Below, piece after piece: positions 27,291 through 37,513 of a stretch of 37,513 nucleotides of DNA. Numbering within the stretch: the stretch's first letter is position 1; each line of letters starts with the position of its first letter. The notes beneath the pieces are model-generated. The model saw only the letters and a program-made list of their open reading frames with translations. It was not told the DNA's origin and made no database searches. The DNA comes from Marivita sp. (GTDB taxonomy: Bacteria > Pseudomonadota > Alphaproteobacteria > Rhodobacterales > Rhodobacteraceae): contig NZ_JAEPMO010000020.1 of assembly GCF_017643905.1 (NCBI RefSeq), forward strand, positions 1-37,513. Reading direction: 5' to 3'. A program made the translations under genes and the position numbers.

Positions 27291-28058
27291 ATGCCTCTCG
27301 AACTCGTGACCTTGCCTGCGCTGTCGGACAATTACACCTATCTGCTTCACGACAGCGACAGCGGTGCAACGGCGTGTATCGACGTTCCCGACGCCAAACC
27401 CATTCTGGATGAATTGGCCAAGCGGAACTGGACTCTGACCGAGATCTGGCTGACCCATCACCATCATGACCACATTGGCGGTGTGGACGATCTTCTTAAA
27501 GTATGTGACGCCAAGGTCACGGGTGCCAAGGCCGACCGGCACCGGCTTCCCCTATTGAATCGCGAAGTCGAAGACGGTGACAGGTTCGAGTTCGGCGGAG
27601 AGGTGATCGACGTTCTTGACGTATCCGGGCACACAATTGGGCATGTTGCCTTCGTCGCCGCTGCGTCCGGCTATGCCTTTACCGCCGACAGCCTCATGGC
27701 CCTGGGGTGCGGTCGGCTGTTCGAAGGAACAGCGGCGCAGATGTGGGACAGTCTGCAAAAGCTGGCGGCGCTTGACCCGGAGACGCTGATTTGTTCGGGC
27801 CACGAATACACGCAGGCCAATGCACGCTTCGCGATCACCATCGATCCTGAAAATGGCGACTTGAAAGCCCGGATAGATCGCATAAATTCTAAGCGTGACA
27901 GCAACGAACCGACGGTTCCCAGCAAACTTTCCGAAGAAGCGGCGACAAACCCCTTCCTGCGCGCCGCTGACCCAGCCATCCAAGCCAACTTGGACATGAT
28001 CGGTGCAGAGCCGGTTGACGTATTTGCCGAAATTCGCGCCCGAAAGGATCGCTTCTGA
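27291..28058 (+). CDS. gloB: Hydroxyacylglutathione hydrolase (glyoxalase II)
   Basis: Hydrolyses S-D-lactoylglutathione, second step of methylglyoxal detoxification. 255 residues, usual length. Seen: metallo-beta-lactamase motif THHHHDHIGG (55-64) holding the metal ligands, GHTIGHVAFVA, AFTADSLMALGCGRLFEGTAAQMWDSL, and GHEYTQANARFA. All binuclear-centre ligands are present. Divergent from the methyltransferase gene, upstream of clpA by 156 bases. Together with the ChaC-like gene and the kappa-GST-fold gene the window has several glutathione-linked functions, but they are not in one operon. Confidence 0.96.
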   Translation: MPLELVTLPALSDNYTYLLHDSDSGATACIDVPDAKPILDELAKRNWTLTEIWLTHHHHDHIGGVDDLLKVCDAKVTGAKADRHRLPLLNREVEDGDRFEFGGEVIDVLDVSGHTIGHVAFVAAASGYAFTADSLMALGCGRLFEGTAAQMWDSLQKLAALDPETLICSGHEYTQANARFAITIDPENGDLKARIDRINSKRDSNEPTVPSKLSEEAATNPFLRAADPAIQANLDMIGAEPVDVFAEIRARKDRF

Positions 28059-28120
28059 GGCAATTTCACAAGAACGTGCGCGCAATCGCACCCCTGTACC
28101 CCGTCAAGACGAAGAAAAAA

Positions 28121-28150
28121 CTTGAAGGTTTGTAGGTAACGACCACAGTT
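28121..28150 (+). promoter_or_regulatory. Possible heat-shock (RpoH-type) promoter of clpA
   Basis: CTTGAA (28121-28126) is followed after 16 bases by CCACAGTT (28143-28150), 6 of 8 matches to the RpoH -10 CCCCATTT. It lies 65 bases before the clpA start. A vegetative promoter may also exist; this is a candidate only. Confidence 0.35.
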
Positions 28151-28214
28151 TAAGAAGAAGATGACAGTTGTGTCGTAGCGTGCGTCGCAACAAACAAAGA
28201 AGGAGCACTCAACC

Positions 28215-30535
<2,321 letters not shown>

Positions 30536-30539
<4 letters not shown>

Positions 30540-31489
30540 TCCGCTGTCTGATCGCGATACTCATCACGTCCGCCACACCTGTTGTGGCGGACGTTTCGTT
30601 TCTGGGCATGCCGCTTGACTGCGTGTTGGGCGAAACCTGCGTCATTGAGGATTATCCCGACGTTGACCCAACAGCGGCCGCCACGGATTATCGTTGCGGG
30701 CTGAAGACACGGGATGGCCACAGCGGCACCGATTTCGCCCTTCTCAGTTTCGAGCAGATGGAGACAGGCGTCCGCGTGATCGCCGTAGCCGATGGCCGGG
30801 TCGAGGCCATCCGCAACACGCGCCCCGATCAACCCTATGTGCCGGGCACCGATCTGAACGGAGAGGAATGCGGCAATGCCGTCCGCATCAATCACGGCAA
30901 CGGCTATCAATCCGTCTATTGCCATATGAAGCTGGGATCAGTGCGCGTCACACCAGGGCAACGTGTGGTGCAAGGCCAACTGCTGGGCGAGGTTGGCCTG
31001 AGCGGTCTGACCAATTACCCGCATCTACACCTGACGATCACTCAAGGGTCAGAGATCGTTGATCCCTTTGCGCCCAGCCAAGCCAACGCCTGCAGCGAAC
31101 CCTTTGAAAACCTCTGGCTGGACACGCCACCCTATGCGGATGCCGGTCTCTTTACGGTTGGCATCTCTGACTCTGTGCCAGACCTCGATGCGGTTCAAAC
31201 TGGAATAGCCCGCCGCACCGTCCTGTCCCCGACGGATACGATGGTGCTTTATGCCCATATCTTTCAGGGCAACACCCATGACCGGATCGAACTGACGATG
31301 ACCGGCCCTGAGGGTGATGTGTTCGACCATTCAGCGACGCTGGATCAGGATCAGGCACAGTCGATGCGCGCCTATGGGCGGCGTGCGCCTGATACCGGTT
31401 GGCCCAAGGGTGACTATCGCGGATATGCCCGGTTGGTCCGAGGCAACACGATCCTAGCCGTACGCCATGCCGACGTCACCCTCGAATAG
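30536..31489 (+). CDS. Secreted M23 (LytM-type) metallopeptidase
   Basis: 317 residues from GTG 30536, overlapping the clpA stop; the longer frame starting at 30311 runs inside clpA and lacks a signal. From this start a signal peptide appears: hydrophobic ILITSATP, cleavage probably after VVA (residue 18). The peptidase core has His62 and Asp66 (GHSGTDF), His130 (VYCHM) and HLH with His165 (YPHLHLT), the complete LytM metal set, so it should cut peptidoglycan cross-bridges or act on them. A C-terminal domain of about 130 residues follows. It is convergent with the motor-pair genes, 3 bases away. Confidence 0.92.
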
Positions 31490-31492
31490 GCG

Positions 31493-33757
31493 CTACTGTT
31501 CGGTCAGTTTGAGTTCGATCCGCCGGTTCTGTGCCCGCGCCCCTGGTGTGTCCTCGGTGGTCACCGGCTGGTATTCCCCGAATCCATTGGCCGACAACCG
31601 GCGTGGCGGAATGCCCAGTTCGTCGATCATGTAGCGGACAACCGACAAGGCGCGCGCCTGTGAAAGTTCCCAGTTGTCGGCAAAAGGCCCTTGTCCCGAA
31701 AGAGGCACATTGTCGGTATGGCCATCCACGCGGATGATCCAGTTGATGCCCTCGGGAATGTCCTGCGACACGTCCCGCAGGATCGCAGCAACATTCGCAA
31801 CCTGTGCGCGGCCTTCCGGCGAAAGGGAGGCCTGTGCAGAAGGGAACAGAACCTCGGACGAAAAGACGAAGCGATCCCCTTCGATCCGCACGCCTTCACG
31901 GTTACCCAAGACCTCACGCAGCCGGCCGAAGAACTCTGACCGGTATTGCTCCAGGTCCTGATTTTCCCCTGCCAAACGTTGCTTTTCTTCCTCCAGCCGC
32001 TGGCGTTCTTCCTCAAGCCGGATGCGTTCCGCCTCTTCCAATTGACGCCGCCGCCGCTCTTCTGCGGCCACACGTGCCAAGGCGGTGTTCAACTCGCTGC
32101 CAAGGCTTTCAAGCTGGATCTGCGCCGCCGTATCCCGCACCTGCGCTTCATCAAGAAGCGCCTGCAACGACGACAACTGACGGCGCAATGCGCCAACCTG
32201 CTGGTTGAGCAGCTCTGTCTGACGCTGCGCCTCGGTCGCGCGCTGGGTTTCCGCATCCAACCTGTCCCGGGCCTGTTCCAGCAAGAGCTGACGTTGCTCG
32301 GACTCGGACAGTCGATCTTCCAGGGATGTCTCGGCCGCAATTTGTGCCGCCAAAGCAGCGGCCAACTGGTCGCGTGTTTCTTCGAGTGATGCCGCTGTGG
32401 CCGTCTGCTGCGCCAAGGCCGCCGCAAGCCGTTGCTCGAGTGTCTGTTCGCTGCCGCTGCGTGCTGCCGCCTCGGCCTGTGCCTCGGCCAATGCTTGCCG
32501 CAAGGCGTCCGCCGTGGCCTGCAATTCCGCGGTCGTTTGTTCGGACCCGCTCAGATCGGCGCTGAGTGCGGCGTTCTCTGCGCGCAGTTCTTCAAGCCGC
32601 TCTTCAAGGGCCCTCGCCTCCGACACGCGGATCAACGCCTGAGACAACCGTGCCTCGAGCGACGACAGGGTTGTGCGATCCACCTGCGCATCCGCGATTT
32701 CCTGTTCGAGTGCGGCAATCCGGGTCGCCTGTGCCGCCAGTTGCGCGCGCAGAGTTGCTTCCGTCTCATCACCCTGCTCAACCGTCGCGTCCAACTGCGC
32801 CTGCAAGGACACCAGTTTCTCTTCGCTTTCGGCCAAGGCCGCATCCAGCCGCGCCTGCAAGCTGTCTGCGGTGTCACGGCCTTCTAGAAGCGCTGCGGCC
32901 AGGCGAGCATTGAGATCTTCCTCGGCACTCCGCGCCGCCGCAAGCAAGGTCAACGTTTCCTCGGCCCGCGCCCGCTGTTCCTCAAGCGCCATGGTCATCG
33001 CGGTCAGTTCCGCATCTGCGTTTTCCAGCCGCGCGCGCAGCGCTTCCGCGGCTGCAGCTTCGGCCAGCTTGGCCGCTTCCTCATCACTCAGCGCATTTTC
33101 CAGATCGGCCACCTGCGCCGTCAGCGCACCGACCTGCTCGGTCGTTTCGGCATTTTCGGCCCGCAAATCCGCAACCAAAGCCTCAAGCGCCTCGCGGCGT
33201 GCGGCTGCCAGTCGTGCCGCCTCGACTTGTTCGTCGATCTCGCTGCGGGCGGTTGCCAATGCGAGGTTGAGCGCCTCTTGTTCGGTCAGCAATTGGGCCC
33301 GGGCTTCGGTCAATTCCGCAACCTGATCCCGCGCCGTATCCCGCTCGGACAGCAAACCCGCTACCTGCTCTTCGAACGATGCGATCCGCGCATCCGCAGC
33401 TTGAAGCGCCGCCGCCTGTCTGTCGCGGGTGGCCGACAGGGACGCAATGATCGCCTCTTGTTCCGCAAGGCGTGCCTGCGTGTTGTCCAGCGTTGCATTC
33501 AATTCGCCAAGCTGATTGGTCAGTGAGGTGGTCCGCTGCTGTTCAACGCCCAGCGCCCGGGCCAGTTCGGCAATCTCGGATGACAGCGAATTAAGCTCGT
33601 TTTCCTGCCCGGTGATGGTGTCTCGCAATACTGCCTGAACCACCATGAAAATGGTCAGCACAAACATCAGCACAAGCAAAAGCCCGGTCATCGCATCCAC
33701 AAAGCCGGGCCAGATCGAGGCCTGGAACCTGGCTCCGGTGCGCCGTGACAGAGCCAT
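31493..33757 (-). CDS. MotB/OmpA-like stator protein with very long coiled coil
   Basis: 754 residues. One membrane span near the N-terminus (about 20-42, GFVDAMTGLLLVLMFVLTIF) contains Asp21, placed like the proton-carrying Asp of MotB and ZorB. Then about 550 residues of heptad-rich coiled coil with Ala/Glu/Leu/Gln repeats, then a C-terminal OmpA-type peptidoglycan-binding domain (about 625-754) with VDGHTDNVPL, NWELSQARALSVVRYM and NRRIELKL. Layout predicts a cytoplasmic N-terminus, a channel helix and a periplasmic arm reaching the wall. It follows the MotA-like gene by 3 bases. No flagellar, Tol or Zorya effector genes are near. Confidence 0.9.
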   Translation of the reverse strand: MALSRRTGARFQASIWPGFVDAMTGLLLVLMFVLTIFMVVQAVLRDTITGQENELNSLSSEIAELARALGVEQQRTTSLTNQLGELNATLDNTQARLAEQEAIIASLSATRDRQAAALQAADARIASFEEQVAGLLSERDTARDQVAELTEARAQLLTEQEALNLALATARSEIDEQVEAARLAAARREALEALVADLRAENAETTEQVGALTAQVADLENALSDEEAAKLAEAAAAEALRARLENADAELTAMTMALEEQRARAEETLTLLAAARSAEEDLNARLAAALLEGRDTADSLQARLDAALAESEEKLVSLQAQLDATVEQGDETEATLRAQLAAQATRIAALEQEIADAQVDRTTLSSLEARLSQALIRVSEARALEERLEELRAENAALSADLSGSEQTTAELQATADALRQALAEAQAEAAARSGSEQTLEQRLAAALAQQTATAASLEETRDQLAAALAAQIAAETSLEDRLSESEQRQLLLEQARDRLDAETQRATEAQRQTELLNQQVGALRRQLSSLQALLDEAQVRDTAAQIQLESLGSELNTALARVAAEERRRRQLEEAERIRLEEERQRLEEEKQRLAGENQDLEQYRSEFFGRLREVLGNREGVRIEGDRFVFSSEVLFPSAQASLSPEGRAQVANVAAILRDVSQDIPEGINWIIRVDGHTDNVPLSGQGPFADNWELSQARALSVVRYMIDELGIPPRRLSANGFGEYQPVTTEDTPGARAQNRRIELKLTEQ

Positions 33758-33760
33758 GGC

Positions 33761-34951
33761 TTAGCCCTCGCTCTTGTCGGTCTTGCGTCCGGAATTGCGG
33801 GCCATACGGTCCAGCGCGCGGGCAATGGCGTTCAGATCTGTGCGGAGTTCCGCCATGGTCTCTTGTCGCCCTGCCGCCACCTCTTCGAGGATGCGCAGCA
33901 TCTGAACGTCAATCGACCGCAGCCGCATGCGGCTTTCCGCGTCCAGCCCCTCATTTTCGGTCTTGTGCGTCAGCACGTCGATCAAGCGATCCTGACTGTC
34001 CGCGATCCGGGCAAAGGCCGTTGCACTTGGTGCGGTTGCCTCCATCCGTTCGGTCATCCGCTCCAGCGTATCGCTCAATTGACCCAGCCGATATTCCACT
34101 TCGGAACGGCCTTCCTCAGACTTGGCGAACAAATTCTGGAGACCTTCCATCTGTTCGACCATCTGATCAAGGATGATACCGGCAGTGCCCAGATCACCGC
34201 CACTCTCGCCCTCTCCACTGGAAAAGCCCAGCTTGGTGATGGAACTCAGCCATTCCTCAAGCTCGCGATAGAAACGGTTCTGACCATGCCCGGCGAACAG
34301 TTCCAGCAACCCGACGACCAGTGACCCCGCCAAGCCAAGCAGCGAGGACGCAAACGCAACGCCCATGCCGGACAATTGGCTGTCCAGCCCATTCATCAGA
34401 CGCGCGAACACCTCAACCCCGGTTTCACCGTCTTCCGGTGCCAAGCCCCGGATCGTATCCACCAGCGCAGGCACCGTCGTGGCAAGGCCGTAAAACGTTC
34501 CCAGAAGCCCAAGGAAGATCAACAGATTGACGATGTAACGGGTGATTTCCCGCGCTTCGTCAATCCGGGTCGCAACGGAATCCAGAATGGATCGCGTTGA
34601 GGTCGTGTTGATCTGCATCCGCTTGCCGCGCGACCGCAGAAGTGTCGCCAAGGGCGCAAGCAGCAAAGGCGCTTTGCTCTCAAACCCGCGTTCCCGCTCT
34701 TGGGCAAAATGCTCGATCCAGCGCACCGATTGGATCAGCTGCCAGACCTGCCAGAAACAGGCCAGCACCCCGATGACGAATACAAAGCCAATGAACCCGT
34801 TCAGATACGGGTTGGCTTCGAAAACGGGCAAGACCCGTGGCAAGGCAAGAAAGCCGCCAAACCCCGTGAGCCCCAAAACAAGGAGCATCATGAGCACCTG
34901 TCGGACAGGTTGGGAAAATTGTGGCTCGGCCTCGATGTCCGGCTGATCCAT
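33761..34951 (-). CDS. MotA/TolQ/ExbB-like proton-channel protein
   Basis: 396 residues. Predicted spans at about 17-37, 51-71, 138-160 and 197-220. The third and fourth (NLLIFLGLLGTFYGLATTV and MGVAFASSLLGLAGSLVVGL) are the channel-forming helices common to TolQ, ExbB and MotA. A cytoplasmic tail of about 175 residues with heptad-like stretches (QMVEQMEGLQNLF, QLSDTLERMTERMEA) ends the protein, rather like the ZorA tail but shorter. With the next gene it forms a predicted proton-driven rotary motor pair. Start ATG 34951; 72 bases after the ChaC-like gene. Function unknown. Confidence 0.88.
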   Translation of the reverse strand: MDQPDIEAEPQFSQPVRQVLMMLLVLGLTGFGGFLALPRVLPVFEANPYLNGFIGFVFVIGVLACFWQVWQLIQSVRWIEHFAQERERGFESKAPLLLAPLATLLRSRGKRMQINTTSTRSILDSVATRIDEAREITRYIVNLLIFLGLLGTFYGLATTVPALVDTIRGLAPEDGETGVEVFARLMNGLDSQLSGMGVAFASSLLGLAGSLVVGLLELFAGHGQNRFYRELEEWLSSITKLGFSSGEGESGGDLGTAGIILDQMVEQMEGLQNLFAKSEEGRSEVEYRLGQLSDTLERMTERMEATAPSATAFARIADSQDRLIDVLTHKTENEGLDAESRMRLRSIDVQMLRILEEVAAGRQETMAELRTDLNAIARALDRMARNSGRKTDKSEG

Positions 34952-35023
34952 TCGGACAGTTCCTGACGCGTTTCTTGTTGTTCGGTGGCAACTCTAGGCG
35001 GTTCGCCGCCAATCGCCAAGCGG

Positions 35024-35554
35024 TTAAGCGATCAACTGACGCACGCGCGCGCAAAGCCAGTCCAACTCTGCGTCCGGAATGCCCAGTTCGGCCAGATGTG
35101 ACGCCGTATTGAACAGATATTCGCTGTTCGGACCCCGCCCACCGACCGCCCGCGCGATGATCTGCGCCTGTTCTTCGAGATCAAGTGAACCGCAATACTG
35201 CACATGGTCGGGGTCGATCACATAAGTGACCGCCAACTCTTCGCGGCCATCCGCAAAGCGAAGGGGCAGGACTTTCTCCAGATAGGCAGAAGACACCAGT
35301 TCCCGTTCGCGCAAATACGCGATGATGGCGTCATACTCGGCCTCGGGCATCTGCATGGCCAGACCATCACACGCCCCATCAGGATGGGCATCCAACGCAA
35401 GAACAAGACCGGGGTCTTCTTCGGTTCCGCGATGATGGATCGACCGCATGCAAAAACTGCGCGCATAGCCATGAAGCCGCGCATGCGCCGTTTCAACCGG
35501 CGTGAATCCAGGATTCCACAAAAGCGATCCGTATCCGAATACCCAAAGCGTCAT
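35024..35554 (-). CDS. ChaC-family gamma-glutamylcyclotransferase
   Basis: Breaks glutathione to 5-oxoproline and Cys-Gly. 176 residues. Seen: VFGYGSLLWNPGFTP (5-19), the substrate-binding loop, the RGTEEDPGLVLALD segment, and catalytic Glu85 in RERELVSSAYLEK. The GRGPNSEYLFNT segment near the C-terminus is typical of glutathione-specific ChaC proteins. It sits upstream of the motor pair in the same direction, so it may be co-transcribed with it. Divergent from the DUF2125 gene. Confidence 0.92.
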   Translation of the reverse strand: MTLWVFGYGSLLWNPGFTPVETAHARLHGYARSFCMRSIHHRGTEEDPGLVLALDAHPDGACDGLAMQMPEAEYDAIIAYLRERELVSSAYLEKVLPLRFADGREELAVTYVIDPDHVQYCGSLDLEEQAQIIARAVGGRGPNSEYLFNTASHLAELGIPDAELDWLCARVRQLIA

Positions 35555-35621
35555 GATGCTGGTCCTGCCTTTCAGCGCGCGGTAAACACCAAAGGCACGG
35601 CGGACAAAAGGGGGTGCATGG

Positions 35622-36599
35622 GTGAAACGTCTTCTTGGTGTGATCGTCGTGGCAACACTGGCCTATAGTGGCTGGTGGTTTTACGCCGCGCAGGATCTGC
35701 GCAGCAGCGTGGCCGAATGGTTCACCGAACAACGCACTGCTGGCATCCAGGCCGACTATGCCGACCTGACGGTCCGCGGGTTTCCCAATCGCACGGATTT
35801 GACGATCACGAATCCCGTCCTCATTGCAGCCGATGGCAGTCTGGGGTGGCGGGCGCCGTTCCTTCAGGTACTCGGACTCAGCTACAAGCAGGGACATGTG
35901 ATCGTCGCTTGGCCAGACACGCAAACGCTGACCACGCCAGACGGCGAGATCGCGGTTGCCTCGGACGGCCTTCGGGCAAGCGTGATACATGAGGACGGCA
36001 ATCTGGTGCGCAGCAATCTTGAAGCGCAGGTTCTGAACCTGAGCGGTCCTGAGCAAGCCTTGGCACTGGCGGACGTCAATGTGGCGCTGCAAAAGATTGA
36101 TGTTGCGCCGTCGTCTTACAGGGTGGCCCTGTCCATTGGCAGCATCGCGGCCTCCTCGCCCGAAGGCGTGCCAAATATCGGTCCGGACTCTCTCGCGTCG
36201 ATGCGGGCGGAACTCGAACTGAGTGTCGACCAGCCTCTGACCTTCGACGCACTTGCAGGGTCACCGATACAGATTACGGACATTGCTCTTACACGATCCG
36301 AAATTTCCTATGGCGCAGTCACGTTCAAGGTCACGGGCGATGCGACCCTCGACAGTGCGGGCTTTGCCACAGGAGAGGTCACTCTGACCGCAGAGAACTG
36401 GCGCGATGCCATCGCTGCCGCGCGCAACGCGGGTGACCTTCCTCCGGCGCTGAGCGAAGGCCTGATCGACCTGCTGACCATGCTGTCGACCTTTGGCGGA
36501 AGCCGCGACGCGCTTGACGTGACCCTTGGACTCAATCGCGGCACCGTGCTGATCGGGCCGATCCCGGTTGGACAGTTGCCACCACTCCGCTGGCGCTGA
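35622..36599 (+). CDS. DUF2125 domain-containing protein
   Basis: 325 residues, starting at GTG 35622 with AAAGGGGG upstream. Seen: N-terminal signal/anchor MKRLLGVIVVATLAYSGWWF (1-20), then LTVRGFPNRTDLTITNPVL (about 49-67) and later AFDALAGSPIQITDIALTRSEISYGAVTFKVTGDATLDS, and the last part ALDVTLGLNRGTVLIGPIPVGQLPPLRWR. DUF2125 proteins are common in alphaproteobacteria; beta-rich, probably envelope-facing, function unknown. The N-terminus suggests a periplasmic or membrane-tethered location. Confidence 0.9.
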   Translation: MKRLLGVIVVATLAYSGWWFYAAQDLRSSVAEWFTEQRTAGIQADYADLTVRGFPNRTDLTITNPVLIAADGSLGWRAPFLQVLGLSYKQGHVIVAWPDTQTLTTPDGEIAVASDGLRASVIHEDGNLVRSNLEAQVLNLSGPEQALALADVNVALQKIDVAPSSYRVALSIGSIAASSPEGVPNIGPDSLASMRAELELSVDQPLTFDALAGSPIQITDIALTRSEISYGAVTFKVTGDATLDSAGFATGEVTLTAENWRDAIAAARNAGDLPPALSEGLIDLLTMLSTFGGSRDALDVTLGLNRGTVLIGPIPVGQLPPLRWR

Positions 36600-36653
36600 G
36601 CCTTGCAAAGCCCGCCAACCCCCGCAACACTGACGGCAAAAGCGAGGTGACAG

Positions 36654-37513
36654 ATGGGCGACAGGCTCTTTCAACGGATCGACGACAGACGCGAGGACCT
36701 GATCGCACTGACGCAAGAGCTGATTCGCATCCCGACGCTCAATCCGCCCGGTGAAAATTACGCCGCGATTTGCGACCTGTTGGACGTGCGCCTCTCCCGC
36801 GCCGGGTTCGAAACGACATGGGTCCGCGCCGAAGGCGCCCCCGGCGACAGCGACCGCTACCCGCGCTGGAATCTGGTCGCCCGCCACGAAGGCGCACGCC
36901 CCGGTCCATGTATCCACTTCAACTCTCATACCGATGTGGTCGAGGTCGGCCACGGCTGGACCCGCGATCCGTTTGGCGGTGAAGTGGAAGACGACAAGAT
37001 CTATGGCCGTGGCGCCTGTGACATGAAGGGTGGATTGGCCGCGTCGATCATCGCAGCCGAAGCCTTTATCGCGGAGCACCCAGATTATGCAGGCGCCATC
37101 GAGATCAGCGGCACCGCCGACGAGGAATCCGGCGGCTATGGCGGCGTGGCCTATCTGGCGGAGCAGGGCTGGTTCGACCCGAAACGCGTGCAGCACGTCA
37201 TCATCCCCGAACCGCTGAATAAGGACCGCATCTGCTTGGGCCATCGCGGCGGCTGGTGGGCCGAGATCGAAACCAAAGGCGAAATTGCCCATGGTTCGAT
37301 GCCCTTTCTGGGGGATTGCGCCGTGCGCCATATGGGCGCTGTGCTGCATGCGTTCGAAGAAACGCTTTACCCCGCCATGGCCGCGCGCTGGACCGAGATG
37401 CCCGTCGTCCCCGAAGGCGCACGGCAATCCACGATGAACATCAACTCGATCCATGGCGGGCAGCCCGAACAGGCCAGCGACTACACCGGTCTGCCGGCCC
37501 ATTGCGTCCCGGA
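36654..37513 (+). CDS. M20 family deacylase/deacetylase (3' end outside window)
   Basis: ArgE/DapE-like zinc hydrolase; at least 286 residues visible, no stop inside the window. Seen: LTQELIRIPTLNPPGENY, metal ligand His92 in HFNSHTDVVEV with Asp94, GRGACDMKGGLAA with bridging Asp123, catalytic Glu157 and ligand Glu158 (TADEESGGYGG), and QSTMNINSIHGGQP. It probably acts on an N-acyl amino acid; acetylornithine or succinyl-diaminopimelate are the classical substrates, but many paralogues exist. The start at 36654 has GAGG 6 bases upstream; 54 bases after DUF2125. Confidence 0.92.
   Translation, partial: MGDRLFQRIDDRREDLIALTQELIRIPTLNPPGENYAAICDLLDVRLSRAGFETTWVRAEGAPGDSDRYPRWNLVARHEGARPGPCIHFNSHTDVVEVGHGWTRDPFGGEVEDDKIYGRGACDMKGGLAASIIAAEAFIAEHPDYAGAIEISGTADEESGGYGGVAYLAEQGWFDPKRVQHVIIPEPLNKDRICLGHRGGWWAEIETKGEIAHGSMPFLGDCAVRHMGAVLHAFEETLYPAMAARWTEMPVVPEGARQSTMNINSIHGGQPEQASDYTGLPAHCVP

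Noticed and set aside
31493-34951. Zorya anti-phage defence system
   Set aside because: The MotA/MotB-like pair is reminiscent, but no ZorC, ZorD or ZorE-type gene is present and the long coil is in the other subunit.

Overview
The window reads as chromosomal DNA of a Roseobacter/Rhodobacter-type alphaproteobacterium (order Rhodobacterales). This rests on high GC, a five-gene F1 ATP synthase operon (atpHAGDC) without F0 genes, a RibA with a degenerate N-terminal half, the rpsO/pnp and truB neighbourhoods, a CIA30-family protein, and a lone FNR box of the FnrL type. No tRNA, rRNA, insertion sequence, prophage or CRISPR array was found. Coding density is high and many genes overlap by 4 bases (ATGA or GTGA), which implies translationally coupled operons.

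Layout. Positions 1-6310 (+): the end of a peptide/nickel-type ABC importer (two permeases and a fused double ATPase), then an aldehyde dehydrogenase, an SDR oxidoreductase and a P1-family autoprocessing amidase/aminopeptidase. Together they look like an uptake-and-degradation cassette for a small amide, peptide or amine; the substrate is unknown. Positions 6347-9333 (-): ribA, an L,D-transpeptidase-fold protein, an Fe-S-type uracil-DNA-glycosylase relative and an SseB-domain protein, tightly coupled. Positions 9493-10324 (+): an OmpR-class response regulator, followed by a perfect FNR box and a strong terminator that could bracket a small RNA of about 80 nt. Positions 10323-10841 (-): CIA30-like protein. 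Positions 10950-18004 (-): an RNA/translation block with a thioredoxin-TPR protein, a LON-domain protein, a Trm112-like protein, truB, a DUF1643 protein, a hypothetical protein, rpsO and pnp. A 73-codon gene sits on the opposite strand between rpsO and pnp.

Positions 18075-19477 (-): alpha/beta hydrolase and a kappa-GST/DsbA-fold isomerase. Positions 19583-20593 (+): prs. Positions 20687-26098 (-): an H-type lectin-domain protein and atpHAGDC. Positions 26440-27228 (-): methyltransferase, divergent from gloB. Positions 27291-31489 (+): gloB, clpA and an exported M23 peptidase. Positions 31493-35554 (-): a ChaC-like gamma-glutamylcyclotransferase and an uncharacterised proton-channel pair (MotA/ExbB-like plus a MotB/OmpA-like protein with about 550 residues of coiled coil). 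Positions 35622-37513 (+): a DUF2125 protein and the start of an M20 deacylase cut by the window edge.

The two most interesting items are the candidate FNR-controlled small RNA near 10194-10324 and the stand-alone long-coiled-coil motor pair at 31493-34951. RNA-level structures (ribA leader hairpin, pnp leader hairpins, atpD-atpC intercistronic fold) are further leads. All assignments come from reading the sequence; no database search was run.
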